A stretch of DNA of 53,246 nucleotides, taken from contig CANREH010000011.1 in the NCBI GenBank assembly GCA_947629585.1, forward strand, positions 1 through 53,246, in the 5' to 3' direction. Below, in pieces: positions 44,380 through 53,192 of the stretch. The notes under the pieces are model-generated. The model had not been told where the DNA came from and searched no databases. It was given only the letters and a program-made list of their open reading frames with translations. The translations under genes were made by a program, and so were the position numbers. The DNA is from an uncultured Lachnospiraceae bacterium. Its GTDB lineage: Bacteria > Bacillota > Clostridia > Lachnospirales > Lachnospiraceae. Numbering within the stretch: position 1 is the first letter of the stretch; the number at the start of each line of letters is the position of its first letter.

Positions 44380-45096
44380 TTATTTCACGTTTTTATTCAC
44401 AATCCTGCTCTCATACGCTCCCGTTTCAATGTCAATAAACCGGGTAAATAAAGAAACTTTATTTTCTTCATTTAAACTCTCCCAGACCATCGCGGTAAAT
44501 GCATCAATATCCCCGGAAATTTCCACAGGCTTCGGCTCTCCTTCAAAACTTGGCAGCGGATCGCCGTCGGACAGATACGTGTGGATAAAACGTCCTTCTC
44601 CCGCCGGAGGGTTGTTGTACGCAAAGGTATAGCGGTTACAGGAATCCGGATTCCCATTGCTGCTTTTCAAAATCGACATGGCATAGTTATAATCCCCGTT
44701 TTCAATGTGCATGATCCCGGAAATCCTCGGCGTATAATTCGGTGCATCCGGCTCAAATTCCCTGGTGCGCAGTGCCTGCTCAAATGTCTGCTGCCTGTCC
44801 ATTAATTCATAAATCGTGTCCGTCTGATCCCCGTTGGTGACAATCGTCTTATTCCCCAGCACGCGGACCGGAGCATAAATAATCAGGCTTGGATCAGAAA
44901 GCTTGGACGGATCAAACGCTTCTGTGCGGATGCCTTCCCCTTCCTCAACAAACACGCGGTTACGGCTGTTCACGCTCCGTCCCATAATAAAATATGCAGT
45001 CACAGCCTTTTTGCCATCAGCAGAGCGCCCGATGATAATCCCCCTGCCCGGATAAGAATTTCCTTTTAATTCCTCTTCGATAGACAATATTTTCAT
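44380..45096 (-). CDS. Stand-alone IMP cyclohydrolase (PurO-like)
   Basis: A 238-residue protein with the PurO-like IMP cyclohydrolase pattern, of the NTN-hydrolase-fold type: YPGRGIIIGRSADGKKAVTAYFIMGRS, NGDQTDTIYE, and NYTPRISGIM with the conserved Arg. A GEGRFIHTYLSDGDPLPSFEGEP segment follows. It catalyses the last step of purine synthesis, FAICAR to IMP. The next gene downstream is the formyltransferase, forming a two-gene final module. Start at 45096, with AAAGGATTGG before ATG. PurO is best known in archaea, and homologues occur in Clostridia that lack the cyclohydrolase half of PurH. Confidence 0.85.
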   Translation of the reverse strand: MKILSIEEELKGNSYPGRGIIIGRSADGKKAVTAYFIMGRSVNSRNRVFVEEGEGIRTEAFDPSKLSDPSLIIYAPVRVLGNKTIVTNGDQTDTIYELMDRQQTFEQALRTREFEPDAPNYTPRISGIMHIENGDYNYAMSILKSSNGNPDSCNRYTFAYNNPPAGEGRFIHTYLSDGDPLPSFEGEPKPVEISGDIDAFTAMVWESLNEENKVSLFTRFIDIETGAYESRIVNKNVK

Positions 45097-45200
45097 AATA
45101 CCAATCCTTTCCAGCCCTGAAAGCTTCAGAAATGAATAAAAAATGACGACAGAAGATCCCCAAAAACCATCCTCTACCGTCATTATAACTGAATTTTCCA

Positions 45201-46259
45201 TCAAATGCAATGTGAACTTTCGCCATAATCCCCCCTTGTTTCCGCAATTTCATACCCAATTTTCTCAATCCTTGCCGCAAGGCATCTCTTACATTCCGCC
45301 GCCTCGTCCCCGGTGCAGATTTTATTGTCATAAAGGGCATATTTTTTCCGCACATCCTTTGGTGATAAATTCGGCATCAGCACATTTGCCCCTGCCAGGA
45401 TTCCTTTCTCCCTCCCCATAGGGTCTAACGTCCCCAGCGCCGTCGTTGCCGGAAGCAGCGCTTTGGGAAACAACAGCCGCAGGATACTTAATAATTTTAA
45501 CGTCAGCTTCACGCTTCCGTCCGGAAATTCCGAAAACGGCGTGTCTTTCTGCGTGATAAACGGACCGATCCCAATCATGTGCGGCTCTAATTCCTTCATA
45601 AAAAACAGATCCTCCAAAATATGTTCCATCGTCTGGTACGGCGATCCCACCATGATGCCGCATCCGACCTGATATCCGATTTCCTTTAAATCAAACAGGC
45701 ACCTTTTGCGGTTTTTAAGGCTCATCTCTTCCGGGTGCAGCAGCCTGTAATGCTCCTCGTCCGCGGTTTCATGGCGCAGAAGATACCGATCCGCCCCCGC
45801 GCGGTAATAAAGCTCATAGCTTTCTCTCTCTTTCTCCCCGATAGAAAGCGTAACCGCATTCTTCGGAAAACGCCGTTTGATTTTCCGGATAAGATCCGCC
45901 ATCTTCTCATCCGTATAATAAGGATCTTCCCCGCTCTGTAACACAAATGTCCGAAATCCCAGTTTATCCCCGATTTCACAGCAGGAAAGAATTTCTTCTT
46001 CCGTCAGGCGGTAACGCTCCGCATTCCGGTTGCTGCGGCGGATTCCGCAATATTTACAGTCATTTTTACAATAATTAGAAAACTCAATCAGCCCCCGCAG
46101 ATATACCTGCCTCCCAAACGTGCGCCTGCTTACTTCCCTCGCCTTCTGCGCCAGGTACTCCTGCGTATCTTCTTCTTCATCAGATAACAGATGCCGCAGC
46201 TCCTCCCTGTCGGCGGCTGTTTCCGTAAAAAGCCTGTCAATGATGGCTCTGCTGTCCAT
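45201..46259 (-). CDS. hydE: [FeFe]-hydrogenase maturase HydE
   Basis: A 352-residue radical SAM protein that helps build the diiron H-cluster subunit. It shows YLRGLIEFSNYCKNDCKYCGIR, with the CxxxCxxC cluster motif, LTEEEIL, FRTFVLQSGEDPYYTDE, GADRYLLRHETADEEHY, and PNLSPKDVRKKYALYDNKIC near the C-terminus, all typical of HydE. It implies an [FeFe]-hydrogenase elsewhere in the genome. It is followed in the same direction by purO after about 100 bp. The Rrf2 regulator lies 11 bp upstream and shares its promoter. Confidence 0.92.
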   Translation of the reverse strand: MDSRAIIDRLFTETAADREELRHLLSDEEEDTQEYLAQKAREVSRRTFGRQVYLRGLIEFSNYCKNDCKYCGIRRSNRNAERYRLTEEEILSCCEIGDKLGFRTFVLQSGEDPYYTDEKMADLIRKIKRRFPKNAVTLSIGEKERESYELYYRAGADRYLLRHETADEEHYRLLHPEEMSLKNRKRCLFDLKEIGYQVGCGIMVGSPYQTMEHILEDLFFMKELEPHMIGIGPFITQKDTPFSEFPDGSVKLTLKLLSILRLLFPKALLPATTALGTLDPMGREKGILAGANVLMPNLSPKDVRKKYALYDNKICTGDEAAECKRCLAARIEKIGYEIAETRGDYGESSHCI

Positions 46260-46270
46260 AAAAACCTCCG

Positions 46271-46705
46271 TCAGATAATATAATCCCCTGCTTTATTCCT
46301 GTGCCATTCTACCAAATCCCCCAGCGTAACCGTATCCACCACGCCCTTAATGGCATCGTCTAACTTTTTCCACAGAAGAATGGTAATGCACTCATTTTCC
46401 TTGCCGCACACATTTTGATCATCATCCAAACAGGCTACCGGAGATAAACTTCCCTCCATCAGCCTTAAAATCATGCCGACGGTATACTGCTCCGGCTTCT
46501 TTGCAAGGCGGTAGCCTCCCTGCGGCCCCCGTAAGCTTTTCACCACGCCTGCCTTTGTCAACGTGGAAATAATCTGCTCCAGATATTTGTTGGAAATCCC
46601 CTGACGTTCCGAAATATCCTTGATCCTCACAGGCTCCCCCGTATCATTCAATGCCAAATCCAACATCAGACGCAGCGCATACCTTCCCTTAGTTGAAATT
46701 CTCAT
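46271..46705 (-). CDS. Rrf2/IscR-family transcriptional regulator
   Basis: A 144-residue winged-helix protein starting MRISTKGRYALRLMLDLAL, the standard opening of the Rrf2 family. The HTH helix RQGISNKYLEQIISTLTKAGVV and the wing GPQGGYRLAK follow. Three Cys (CLDDDQNVCGKENEC) are spaced as in Fe-S-binding IscR-like members, so it may sense iron-sulfur status or redox. The start at 46705 has AAGGATGGGG upstream. It precedes hydE on one transcript and would be expected to control the maturase and perhaps its own gene. It is divergent from the Fic gene. Confidence 0.88.
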   Translation of the reverse strand: MRISTKGRYALRLMLDLALNDTGEPVRIKDISERQGISNKYLEQIISTLTKAGVVKSLRGPQGGYRLAKKPEQYTVGMILRLMEGSLSPVACLDDDQNVCGKENECITILLWKKLDDAIKGVVDTVTLGDLVEWHRNKAGDYII

Positions 46706-46775
46706 AATAACCCCATCCTTTCCCTTCCCATATTTCCCATATTCATACTGGCATAATATGAATATCATTTTTTCT

Positions 46776-46804
46776 ATCATACACCTTTCCCCTTTTCCCG
46801 TCAA
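46776..46804 (-). promoter_or_regulatory. Promoter of the Rrf2-hydE operon
   Basis: On the reverse strand TTGACG (46799-46804), 17 bp, TATGAT (46776-46781). The region between the divergent Fic gene and this promoter is about 90 bp. Confidence 0.7.
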
Positions 46805-46891
46805 CACTTTCCCTAAACTTAAATTCCATCTTTTCATTTGCTTCCAAAGAAGTTATACTATAACCAATATCAAACCACCAGGGAGGTTGCT

Positions 46892-47794
46892 ATGAATTAT
46901 AAAATTTTAGAACGGGACGCCAAACTCGGCGATTATCAGGCGCAGAAACAACTGGAGCAGAGGAGAGAACAAGTAGAACCGCTCCCGATCCGGGACGCTC
47001 TCGGCTATCCCCTCACTTACTGCCCGTCCGCCATCCCCGCCGCGCTGCTGTCCGATATCAACAAAATGTACAGCAATATTTCCATCACTGCGATTGACAC
47101 CGAAGTATCGATAGAAAAGGAATCCTTCCATAGCTGCCGTATTGAAGGAGCAACGACGACGATTGACGAGCTGTTTGACATCTTTAAAGCGAAGCGCACC
47201 GAAAAAAAGGGAGATAAGATGATTTTAAATACTTACCGCGCTGTCAAGTATTTAAACCTCACCAGCAGGCGGGATGTCGATACCTTAGTGCAGCTTTGGA
47301 AAATTGTCACCGACGGCGTCTGTGACAACCCGAACCTGTCCGGGGAAAGGTTCCGCAAAGGCGTTGTCGTTGTCGGCACCCACGAAGCGCCGGATGTAGA
47401 ATTATTAGACTATTGCATGAAACAGTTTTTCAGCTTTTACCACGGCGACAATCTTGACAATCCCTACATCAAGGCAGCCGTCCTTCATTTCTATTTTGTT
47501 TACATGCATCCCTTCTGCGACGGCAACGGACGCATTTCCCGCCTGCTTACCTCCGATTTTCTGATCCGCTCCGGGCTGGAAAATTTCAGCGCCCTGACGT
47601 TAAGCAAGACTATCAATGAAACCTCCCATGCCTATTATGAGGCATTGGAAAACAGTGAAAATTCCTTCCATGATGTAACGCCGTTTATCCTGTATATTTT
47701 AAAAACCGTCTACGACAATCTCTATGAAGAGCTGGGCAGACAGGATAAATATATCGTTTCCTATACGGACTGGTCAAAGGAGTGGGAACATTGA
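46892..47794 (+). CDS. Fic-domain AMP-transferase
   Basis: A 300-residue protein with the complete Fic motif HPFCDGNGRISR near residue 206 (catalytic His, GNGR phosphate site) and the upstream inhibitory helix with S-x-x-x-E-G in SCRIEG near residues 80-85, so it is the self-inhibited N-terminal (class II) type. Its expected reaction is transfer of AMP from ATP to a hydroxyl group on target proteins; other nucleotide transfers are possible. The start at 46892 has GGGAGG upstream. The gene overlaps the next one, an adenylyl cyclase, by four bases (TTGA), so both proteins should be made together. Fic was named for filamentation induced by cAMP. Confidence 0.92.
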   Translation: MNYKILERDAKLGDYQAQKQLEQRREQVEPLPIRDALGYPLTYCPSAIPAALLSDINKMYSNISITAIDTEVSIEKESFHSCRIEGATTTIDELFDIFKAKRTEKKGDKMILNTYRAVKYLNLTSRRDVDTLVQLWKIVTDGVCDNPNLSGERFRKGVVVVGTHEAPDVELLDYCMKQFFSFYHGDNLDNPYIKAAVLHFYFVYMHPFCDGNGRISRLLTSDFLIRSGLENFSALTLSKTINETSHAYYEALENSENSFHDVTPFILYILKTVYDNLYEELGRQDKYIVSYTDWSKEWEH

Positions 47795-49719
47795 AAAAAG
47801 ATTTAAAAAACCGCCTTAATTTTTATCATAAGCTTTATCTGATATTAGGCTCGATTTTCTTTACTTTCCTTGCCATTGAGTTCAGCTACTTTGGCGTTCT
47901 GGAAAAAATCGATCAACAGATCAGCGACAATATTTACCAAATGATTAATTACCGCAGGGCGGAAACCTCCGTACAGATCATTTCCATCGATGATAATACC
48001 GTCAGACACTTAGGTAATTATGAGGACTGGTCCCGAAGCCAGACGGCAAAGCTGATCCGGACATTGAACAATTCCGACAATGCCCCTGCCGTAATCGGCA
48101 TTGATCTGGATTATTCTAAGGAAAGCGACAGTGTCGGCGACGAATCTTTAATAGACGCCTGCAAAACATACGGCAATGTCTGTCTCAGCGCTTCCGTTAC
48201 TATGGAAGAGCTTAAAAAGACACGGAAAAAAATCTTTGATCTGGAAATTGATTTTGATACTGACGATAACACCGCCGTTTCCGCCTCCGATATCTCCCTT
48301 CCTTTTGACGGGCTTCTCCCCTACATCACTACCGGTGTCATCAACAACACCAGAACCTCCCAGGACGGCATCGCAAGAAATGCTTTCGCAAGCATTCCGG
48401 TAGACGGGACAGAGTATGACAGCTTTGCCGTTGCCACCTACAAAATGTATATGGATCGTCTGGGGCGTTCTTATTCCCTTCCCAAAGTTGATGAAGACAA
48501 TACCTTTGCCTTTACCTATACCAAGCAGAGCAAAGATTACAACGTCACTTCCTTCTATGATGTCATTACCGGAAAGGCGGATCTTTCTATTTTTAAGGGA
48601 AACATTGTCTATGTCGGAAACTATGCCAAACAAAAAACTGCTTTCTCTGCCCCGGACGAAGGGCAGATGCAGCCGATTGAAGTGCAGGCCAATATTTTGG
48701 AAGCTCTTTTGACGCAGAGAACGGGCCATATGATTTCCCACGGTTTTATGGCGGTATTCTACGCTGTCTTTGCCGTCATCTTTTTTATCGCCACCTCTTA
48801 CAGCTCCAGCTTAAAGACTTTCCTTTCCGCACTGATTTTATTGATTGCGCAGGTCCTTTTCTGCGGCTTTCTATACACAATCGGCTACTATATCCTGATC
48901 CTGATCCCTATCGGGCTTGTTGTCCTCATTACAATTTTTAATTTATTTGTCCGATATTTCATTACCAGATACGAGCAGAAAAAAATGGTGTCTGTCTTTA
49001 AGCAGTATGTAGATGAAAATGTCGTCAATGAAATTGTGCAGAATGGAACTGAGGCAAAAATCGGAACTGCCAAAAAAGACATTGCCGTTTTATTTGTCGA
49101 TATCCGGGGATTTACCTCCCTCTCTGAAAGTTTAGAGCCGGAAAAAATTGTGGAAATCTTAAATAAATATCTGACTCTTACAACCGAAGCCGTTTCTAAA
49201 AATAACGGGACTTTGGATAAATTTATCGGCGACGCCGCTATGGCCGTGTTCAACTCGCCTTCCGATCTGGAAGATTACGAATATAAAGCGGTCAACGCCG
49301 CATGGGATCTATTGTCCAGCGCGCAGGAATTAAACGCTTTCTGCCTGGAACAGTATGGAAAAGAGGTCGCCTTTGGCATTGGAATCCACTGCGGGGAAGC
49401 CGTCATCGGAAACATTGGCTGTAAATCCCGCATGGACTATACCGCCATCGGCGATACGGTCAACACTGCTTCCCGCCTGGAAGGCGTCGCGCAGCCCGGC
49501 CAGATCTTAATCAGCGAAACTATGCACCAACGGCTCATCGGGCGCATTAAAACAAGCTTTGCCGGTGAATTTGCCCTGAAAGGAAAGAAAAACAGCACCC
49601 CTGCTTACGCCGTAGAGGGCATCTATGTAAAATTTCAGGAACCGGAACCCGAAAGCCAAAAAGAACCTCTGCGATTCCCGCTTTTAAAACGCAGCATGGA
49701 ACCACAGGAAACGAGATAA
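47791..49719 (+). CDS. CHASE2-domain class III adenylyl cyclase
   Basis: A 642-residue membrane sensor. After an N-terminal helix (LYLILGSIFFTFLAIEF) an extracellular CHASE2 domain extends to about residue 310, followed by three or so membrane helices (FMAVFYAVFAVIFFIA and LILLIAQVLFCGFLY among them) and a class III cyclase domain. Its catalytic set is complete: metal-binding Asp in VDIRGFTSLSE (about 436) and in FIGDAAMAVF (about 481), Lys in LDKFIGD for adenine choice, and YTAIGDTVNTASRLE with the Thr/Asn/Arg residues. This predicts ATP as substrate. The TTG start at 47791 has AAAGGAG eight bases upstream and overlaps the Fic stop; GTG 47782 is an alternative. The CHASE2 ligand is unknown. 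Confidence 0.9.
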   Translation: MKKDLKNRLNFYHKLYLILGSIFFTFLAIEFSYFGVLEKIDQQISDNIYQMINYRRAETSVQIISIDDNTVRHLGNYEDWSRSQTAKLIRTLNNSDNAPAVIGIDLDYSKESDSVGDESLIDACKTYGNVCLSASVTMEELKKTRKKIFDLEIDFDTDDNTAVSASDISLPFDGLLPYITTGVINNTRTSQDGIARNAFASIPVDGTEYDSFAVATYKMYMDRLGRSYSLPKVDEDNTFAFTYTKQSKDYNVTSFYDVITGKADLSIFKGNIVYVGNYAKQKTAFSAPDEGQMQPIEVQANILEALLTQRTGHMISHGFMAVFYAVFAVIFFIATSYSSSLKTFLSALILLIAQVLFCGFLYTIGYYILILIPIGLVVLITIFNLFVRYFITRYEQKKMVSVFKQYVDENVVNEIVQNGTEAKIGTAKKDIAVLFVDIRGFTSLSESLEPEKIVEILNKYLTLTTEAVSKNNGTLDKFIGDAAMAVFNSPSDLEDYEYKAVNAAWDLLSSAQELNAFCLEQYGKEVAFGIGIHCGEAVIGNIGCKSRMDYTAIGDTVNTASRLEGVAQPGQILISETMHQRLIGRIKTSFAGEFALKGKKNSTPAYAVEGIYVKFQEPEPESQKEPLRFPLLKRSMEPQETR

Positions 49720-49776
49720 GGGCTTCCCTGCAAAATATTCTGCAGGCGCCTTATATAATAAAAAGAGGAGGAAACC

Positions 49777-50562
49777 ATGAACACAATATCCTGTATCCCT
49801 ACATTAAAACAGCTCAGCAGCTATACCGCTTTTTCCAAAGAATATCATGCAGCTTTTGAGTACAACGATTTTTTTCTTCCTGCTGTCTTAGATAATGAAG
49901 AACAAAAGAAACGTATAATAGAAACTTACAAAAATCTTGACAGAGACCGTTCCCATGACACAGTACACGGCGCCTTCTTAGATGTCTGCGTCAACAGCGA
50001 TGATCCGAAGATCTTCTCTGTCAGCGATCTCCGGGTACATCAAAGCATGGATATCGCAAACGAACTGGGCGCAAAAGCCGTAATTTTCCATACGAACTAT
50101 ATCGTAAATTTCCGCTTACAGCACTATCTTGACACCTGGCTTACAAGAAATGAACAATATTGGAAACGAATTTTAAAAGAATATCCAAAAATGCAGATAT
50201 ATTTAGAAAATATGTTTGATGATACGCCTGTCCTGCTTACAAAGCTCGCAGAACGAATGAAAGAGGAACCCCGGTTTTCCGTATGCTTTGATACCGCCCA
50301 TGCGTTCATATCCGGCAGCCCTTTATACGATTGGTTTCGGGATATGAAACCTTATGCAGCCCACCTGCATATCAACGATAACAACGGCATCGAAGATCTC
50401 CATCAGGCCGTAGGAAGAGGCATCTTTCCGTGGGAAAATTTCCGGGATTGGATAGCCTCTCTGGAAAAGAAACCGTCCATCCTGATTGAAGTGCGCAGTT
50501 TCGAAGACTTACAGCAGTCAGTCCATTTTATGCAGCAAAACAAAATCTATCCTTTTGATTAA
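49777..50562 (+). CDS. Sugar phosphate isomerase/epimerase family TIM barrel
   Basis: A 261-residue xylose-isomerase-like TIM barrel. Features include the HGAFLDVCV segment, GAKAVIFHTNY, IYLENMFDD with a likely metal Glu, VCFDTAHAF (conserved Asp-Thr-Ala-His) and AAHLHINDN plus an end ILIEVRS with the second Glu. The set of Glu/Asp/His ligands fits a divalent-metal isomerase or endonuclease IV-like enzyme; substrate cannot be read. No sugar operon is next to it. GAGGAGG precedes the ATG. Its stop overlaps the convergent mnmA stop by four bases. Confidence 0.82.
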   Translation: MNTISCIPTLKQLSSYTAFSKEYHAAFEYNDFFLPAVLDNEEQKKRIIETYKNLDRDRSHDTVHGAFLDVCVNSDDPKIFSVSDLRVHQSMDIANELGAKAVIFHTNYIVNFRLQHYLDTWLTRNEQYWKRILKEYPKMQIYLENMFDDTPVLLTKLAERMKEEPRFSVCFDTAHAFISGSPLYDWFRDMKPYAAHLHINDNNGIEDLHQAVGRGIFPWENFRDWIASLEKKPSILIEVRSFEDLQQSVHFMQQNKIYPFD

Positions 50563-51638
50563 AGGATAGTTCCGCCTCCCAGCACCAAATCGCCCCGATA
50601 AAAAACAACCGCCTGCCCGGGCGTTACTGCACGTACCTTTTCCAGAAAAACGCACTTTACCAGATCCTCCCCCAAATATTCCAGCCTGCAGGGAGTTTCC
50701 CGGTTTCCATACCGGATCTTTGCCGTAACCAGCTCCTCCGTTGGAAATTTTTCCACTGCCATATGATTTAAGTGATTACATAAGAGGGAGTCCCGAAAGA
50801 CTTCCTCCTCATCACCGACAACGACTTCATTCGTATCTTTTCGTATCTCTGACACATAAACAGGCTTTCCTAACGATAAATTCAGCCCTTTCCTCTGCCC
50901 AATGGTATAGTGGATAATCCCTTTGTGTCTCCCAAGAATACCGCCTTCCCGATCCACAAAATTTCCCTCCGGAACCTCGCAGCCTGTTTCCCGGCAGATA
51001 AACCCTGCATAATCCTTATCCGGCACAAAACAAATTTCCTGGCTGTCCGGCTTACTTGCCACAGGAAGTCCCGCCCGTTTCGCAATATCACGAATTTCCT
51101 CTTTTCTGTAATCCCCTATCGGCATCAGGGTATGCTTCAACTGCTCCTGCGTCAGATTATAAAGAGCATAGGTCTGATCTTTTTTCTGTGTCACTGATTT
51201 TTTTATTGCATACCGTTGTTCTTTCTCCAGCTTAACTACCCTTGCATAATGTCCGGTTGCAATATAATCCGCGCCAATAGCAAGACTGCGGCTTAACAGC
51301 GCCTCCCATTTCACAAAACGGTTGCAGCGGATACAGGGATTGGGCGTTCTCGCTTTTAAATATTCCTCAGTAAAATTATCAATGACCTTTTCCTTAAAAA
51401 TATCCCGGAAATTCATTACATAATAAGGAATCCCAAGATCTAACGCCACAGCCCTTGCATCGTCCACCGCACTCAGGCCGCAGCACCCGCCTTCCATCTG
51501 CTGCGTCTCGCCCGGTTCTGCTTTCCATATTTCCATAGTGACGCCAATCACATCATATCCCTGTTCTTTTAACAAATAAGCGGCCACAGACGAATCTACG
51601 CCGCCGGACATGCCAACGACAACAACACCTTTTGACAT
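50559..51638 (-). CDS. mnmA: tRNA-specific 2-thiouridylase MnmA
   Basis: A 359-residue enzyme that adds sulfur at U34 of tRNA-Lys, -Glu and -Gln. It has the PP-loop GMSGGVDSSVAAYLL, the catalytic Cys in TPNPCIRCNRFVKW, GADYIATGHYARV, KKDQTYALYNLTQEQL and a second Cys in SQEICFVPDKDYAGF. The C-terminal barrel with VRAVTPGQAVVFY is complete. The start at 51638 follows GGGAGG. It lies just downstream of the polysaccharide deacetylase gene with an 18-bp gap, so they may be co-transcribed. Housekeeping gene. Confidence 0.96.
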   Translation of the reverse strand: MSKGVVVVGMSGGVDSSVAAYLLKEQGYDVIGVTMEIWKAEPGETQQMEGGCCGLSAVDDARAVALDLGIPYYVMNFRDIFKEKVIDNFTEEYLKARTPNPCIRCNRFVKWEALLSRSLAIGADYIATGHYARVVKLEKEQRYAIKKSVTQKKDQTYALYNLTQEQLKHTLMPIGDYRKEEIRDIAKRAGLPVASKPDSQEICFVPDKDYAGFICRETGCEVPEGNFVDREGGILGRHKGIIHYTIGQRKGLNLSLGKPVYVSEIRKDTNEVVVGDEEEVFRDSLLCNHLNHMAVEKFPTEELVTAKIRYGNRETPCRLEYLGEDLVKCVFLEKVRAVTPGQAVVFYRGDLVLGGGTIL

Positions 51639-51656
51639 TTTCTCCTCCCGTTTTTT

Positions 51657-52790
51657 TTACTTTTTCATATCCGTATAAGCTTTTCCGTTTTCCAGCTTCT
51701 TTCCCTTATACTGTGCCATTTCACTGACAGTCACGATCTGATACCCTTTTTTCATTAATTTCGGAATTACCTTGATTGCGGCATCAATGGACTGGGAATA
51801 AAGATCATGCATCAGGACAATATCTCCATCTTCTACATGGGACATAATTGCCTTTACCGTGGAAGCTGTATTTCTCGTTTTCCAATCAAGAGTATCAATC
51901 GACCATAAAATCATCGGTTTTCCGACCTTTTTACGCAGTTTATCACTGATAGAACCATAAGGCGGCCTCATCACCGGCGTATAATATCCCAATGCTTTTT
52001 TTACTCTTTTTTCCGTATGATTCAATTCCCTGTTAATCGTTGCGGAAGATGCCGTTCCAAGATTGGCATGGCTGTAACTATGGCTCCCTATTTCACATCC
52101 TAATTTCCCCGCCTGTTTTATTGTTTCAGCGTAGGTAGAAACCCTTTCCCCAACGACAAAAAAAGTCACGCGGACATTATATTTTTTTAAAACCTTAAAA
52201 AGCTTCTTAGTATAAATACTTGGCCCGTCATCAAAAGTCAAAGCCACCATAGGCTTATCCGGATCAATTTCCGTATGAAAATAAGAAATTCCCTTTGTCA
52301 TTTCGCCACTGACAATTTCTTCTCCTGCTTTTACAATGGCGCAGACCCGGTACCGATAAGCTGTCTTTTCTTTTACCGTCTCATCGGTATAGGTAACAGC
52401 CTCCGTCTGGGCAAGCTGCTTTAACTCCCCGTCCTTTCCTTTTCGATATAAAAGATACCCGTCAGCTCCCTTCACCTTTTTCCAGGATATCACAGCTCCC
52501 TCCTTAGAATAAAAAGCCTGAAGATGTTTCGGAGCATCTATTTTCTCAGAAATTTTACTGATATCTACTTCTTCCTTTGCTTCTTCTTCGGCAGCTTTGG
52601 AAGCATCCTCTTCTTTTTCTTCTTCCTCCTCTTCTTTTTCAGCCTCCTGATTTTCCTCCACCTTGACCTCTGTGTTTTCTTTTTCCACGGCAGTCGTTTT
52701 ATAGGCATGAAAATACGCCATCCGTCCAATGCAAAAAATCAAGAACACAGCGGTAATACCAATAACAATTTTTCTTCGTAAATCCAACAT
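51657..52790 (-). CDS. Membrane-anchored polysaccharide deacetylase with Fn3 domain
   Basis: A 377-residue protein: N-terminal membrane anchor (RKIVIGITAVFLIFCIGRMAYF), a very acidic Glu/Lys linker (residues ~35-80), an Fn3 domain (KHLQAFYSKEGAVISWKKV), then a NodB-homology catalytic domain. The NodB motifs are ALTFDDGPS (Asp-Asp), SHSYSHANLG (His-x-x-x-His), RPPYGSIS, SIDTLDWKT and LMHDL, so metal and catalytic residues are all present. It probably removes acetyl groups from N-acetylglucosamine or N-acetylmuramic acid of peptidoglycan, which gives lysozyme tolerance in relatives. The linker suggests a wall-spanning stalk. Start at 52790; mnmA follows. Confidence 0.9.
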   Translation of the reverse strand: MLDLRRKIVIGITAVFLIFCIGRMAYFHAYKTTAVEKENTEVKVEENQEAEKEEEEEEKEEDASKAAEEEAKEEVDISKISEKIDAPKHLQAFYSKEGAVISWKKVKGADGYLLYRKGKDGELKQLAQTEAVTYTDETVKEKTAYRYRVCAIVKAGEEIVSGEMTKGISYFHTEIDPDKPMVALTFDDGPSIYTKKLFKVLKKYNVRVTFFVVGERVSTYAETIKQAGKLGCEIGSHSYSHANLGTASSATINRELNHTEKRVKKALGYYTPVMRPPYGSISDKLRKKVGKPMILWSIDTLDWKTRNTASTVKAIMSHVEDGDIVLMHDLYSQSIDAAIKVIPKLMKKGYQIVTVSEMAQYKGKKLENGKAYTDMKK

Positions 52791-52841
52791 TTCTCATTTT
52801 CTCCTTCTGTGCCAAAAAGCACGAATCCACCCATATTTTTC

Positions 52842-53005
52842 GTAACAGTTCAGCCATGCGGCAAAAATAGGAAAATTGAACCGTCGCATGGATCAATTTT
52901 CACTATTTTTGACATATGGCGCAGCCATAAAAGCGAGATTTTAGCCGCTTTAGCGGCGAAACAGGCTGCGGAGCAGCCAAATCGAGCTAATGGCTGAACT
53001 GTTAC
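52842..53005. repeat. Full-length interspersed element with 16-bp terminal inverted repeats
   Basis: A 164-bp element whose ends are GTAACAGTTCAGCCAT and the exact reverse complement ATGGCTGAACTGTTAC. The right end, read in reverse, equals the 40-bp repeat found at 23459, 30627 and 41208. Inside are further inverted pairs: AAAATTGA with TCAATTTT (and CAAAAATAG with CTATTTTTG) and GCCGCTTTAGCGGC. It codes for nothing obvious and could be a MITE-like element or a structured RNA. It fills the 313-bp gap between the deacetylase gene and tRNA-Cys. Confidence 0.8.
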
Positions 53006-53067
53006 TATTTTTCAAATCTATTCTAGCGATCTCCTTTCCGTTTGTCAATGTCTTCCTAATAAACAAA

Positions 53068-53100
53068 AAACAAAAAAGCCCTGATTATATCAGAGCTTTT
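53068..53100 (-). terminator. Terminator after tRNA-Cys
   Basis: On the reverse strand AAGCTCTGAT and ATCAGGGCTT arms (one wobble) and then TTTTTTG. It lies four bases after the 3' end of tRNA-Cys. Confidence 0.75.
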
Positions 53101-53103
53101 CTA

Positions 53104-53174
53104 AGGCGAGTACCAGATTTGAACTGGTGATCAGGGTGTTGCAGACCCACGCCTTACCACTTGGCTAACTCGCC
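53104..53174 (-). tRNA. tRNA-Cys (GCA anticodon)
   Basis: A 71-nt cloverleaf: acceptor arms GGCGAGT and ACTCGCC, D arm TAGCCAAGTGGTAAGGC, anticodon loop CTGCAAC with GCA, T arm with AGTTCAAATCT. Discriminator T. CCA is not encoded. Confidence 0.93.
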
Positions 53175-53192
53175 ATATCAATTAAAAAATAA

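Noticed and set aside
49725-49752. Terminator between the cyclase and isomerase genes
   Set aside because: CCTGCA/TGCAGG could pair, but no T run follows, so termination is not supported.
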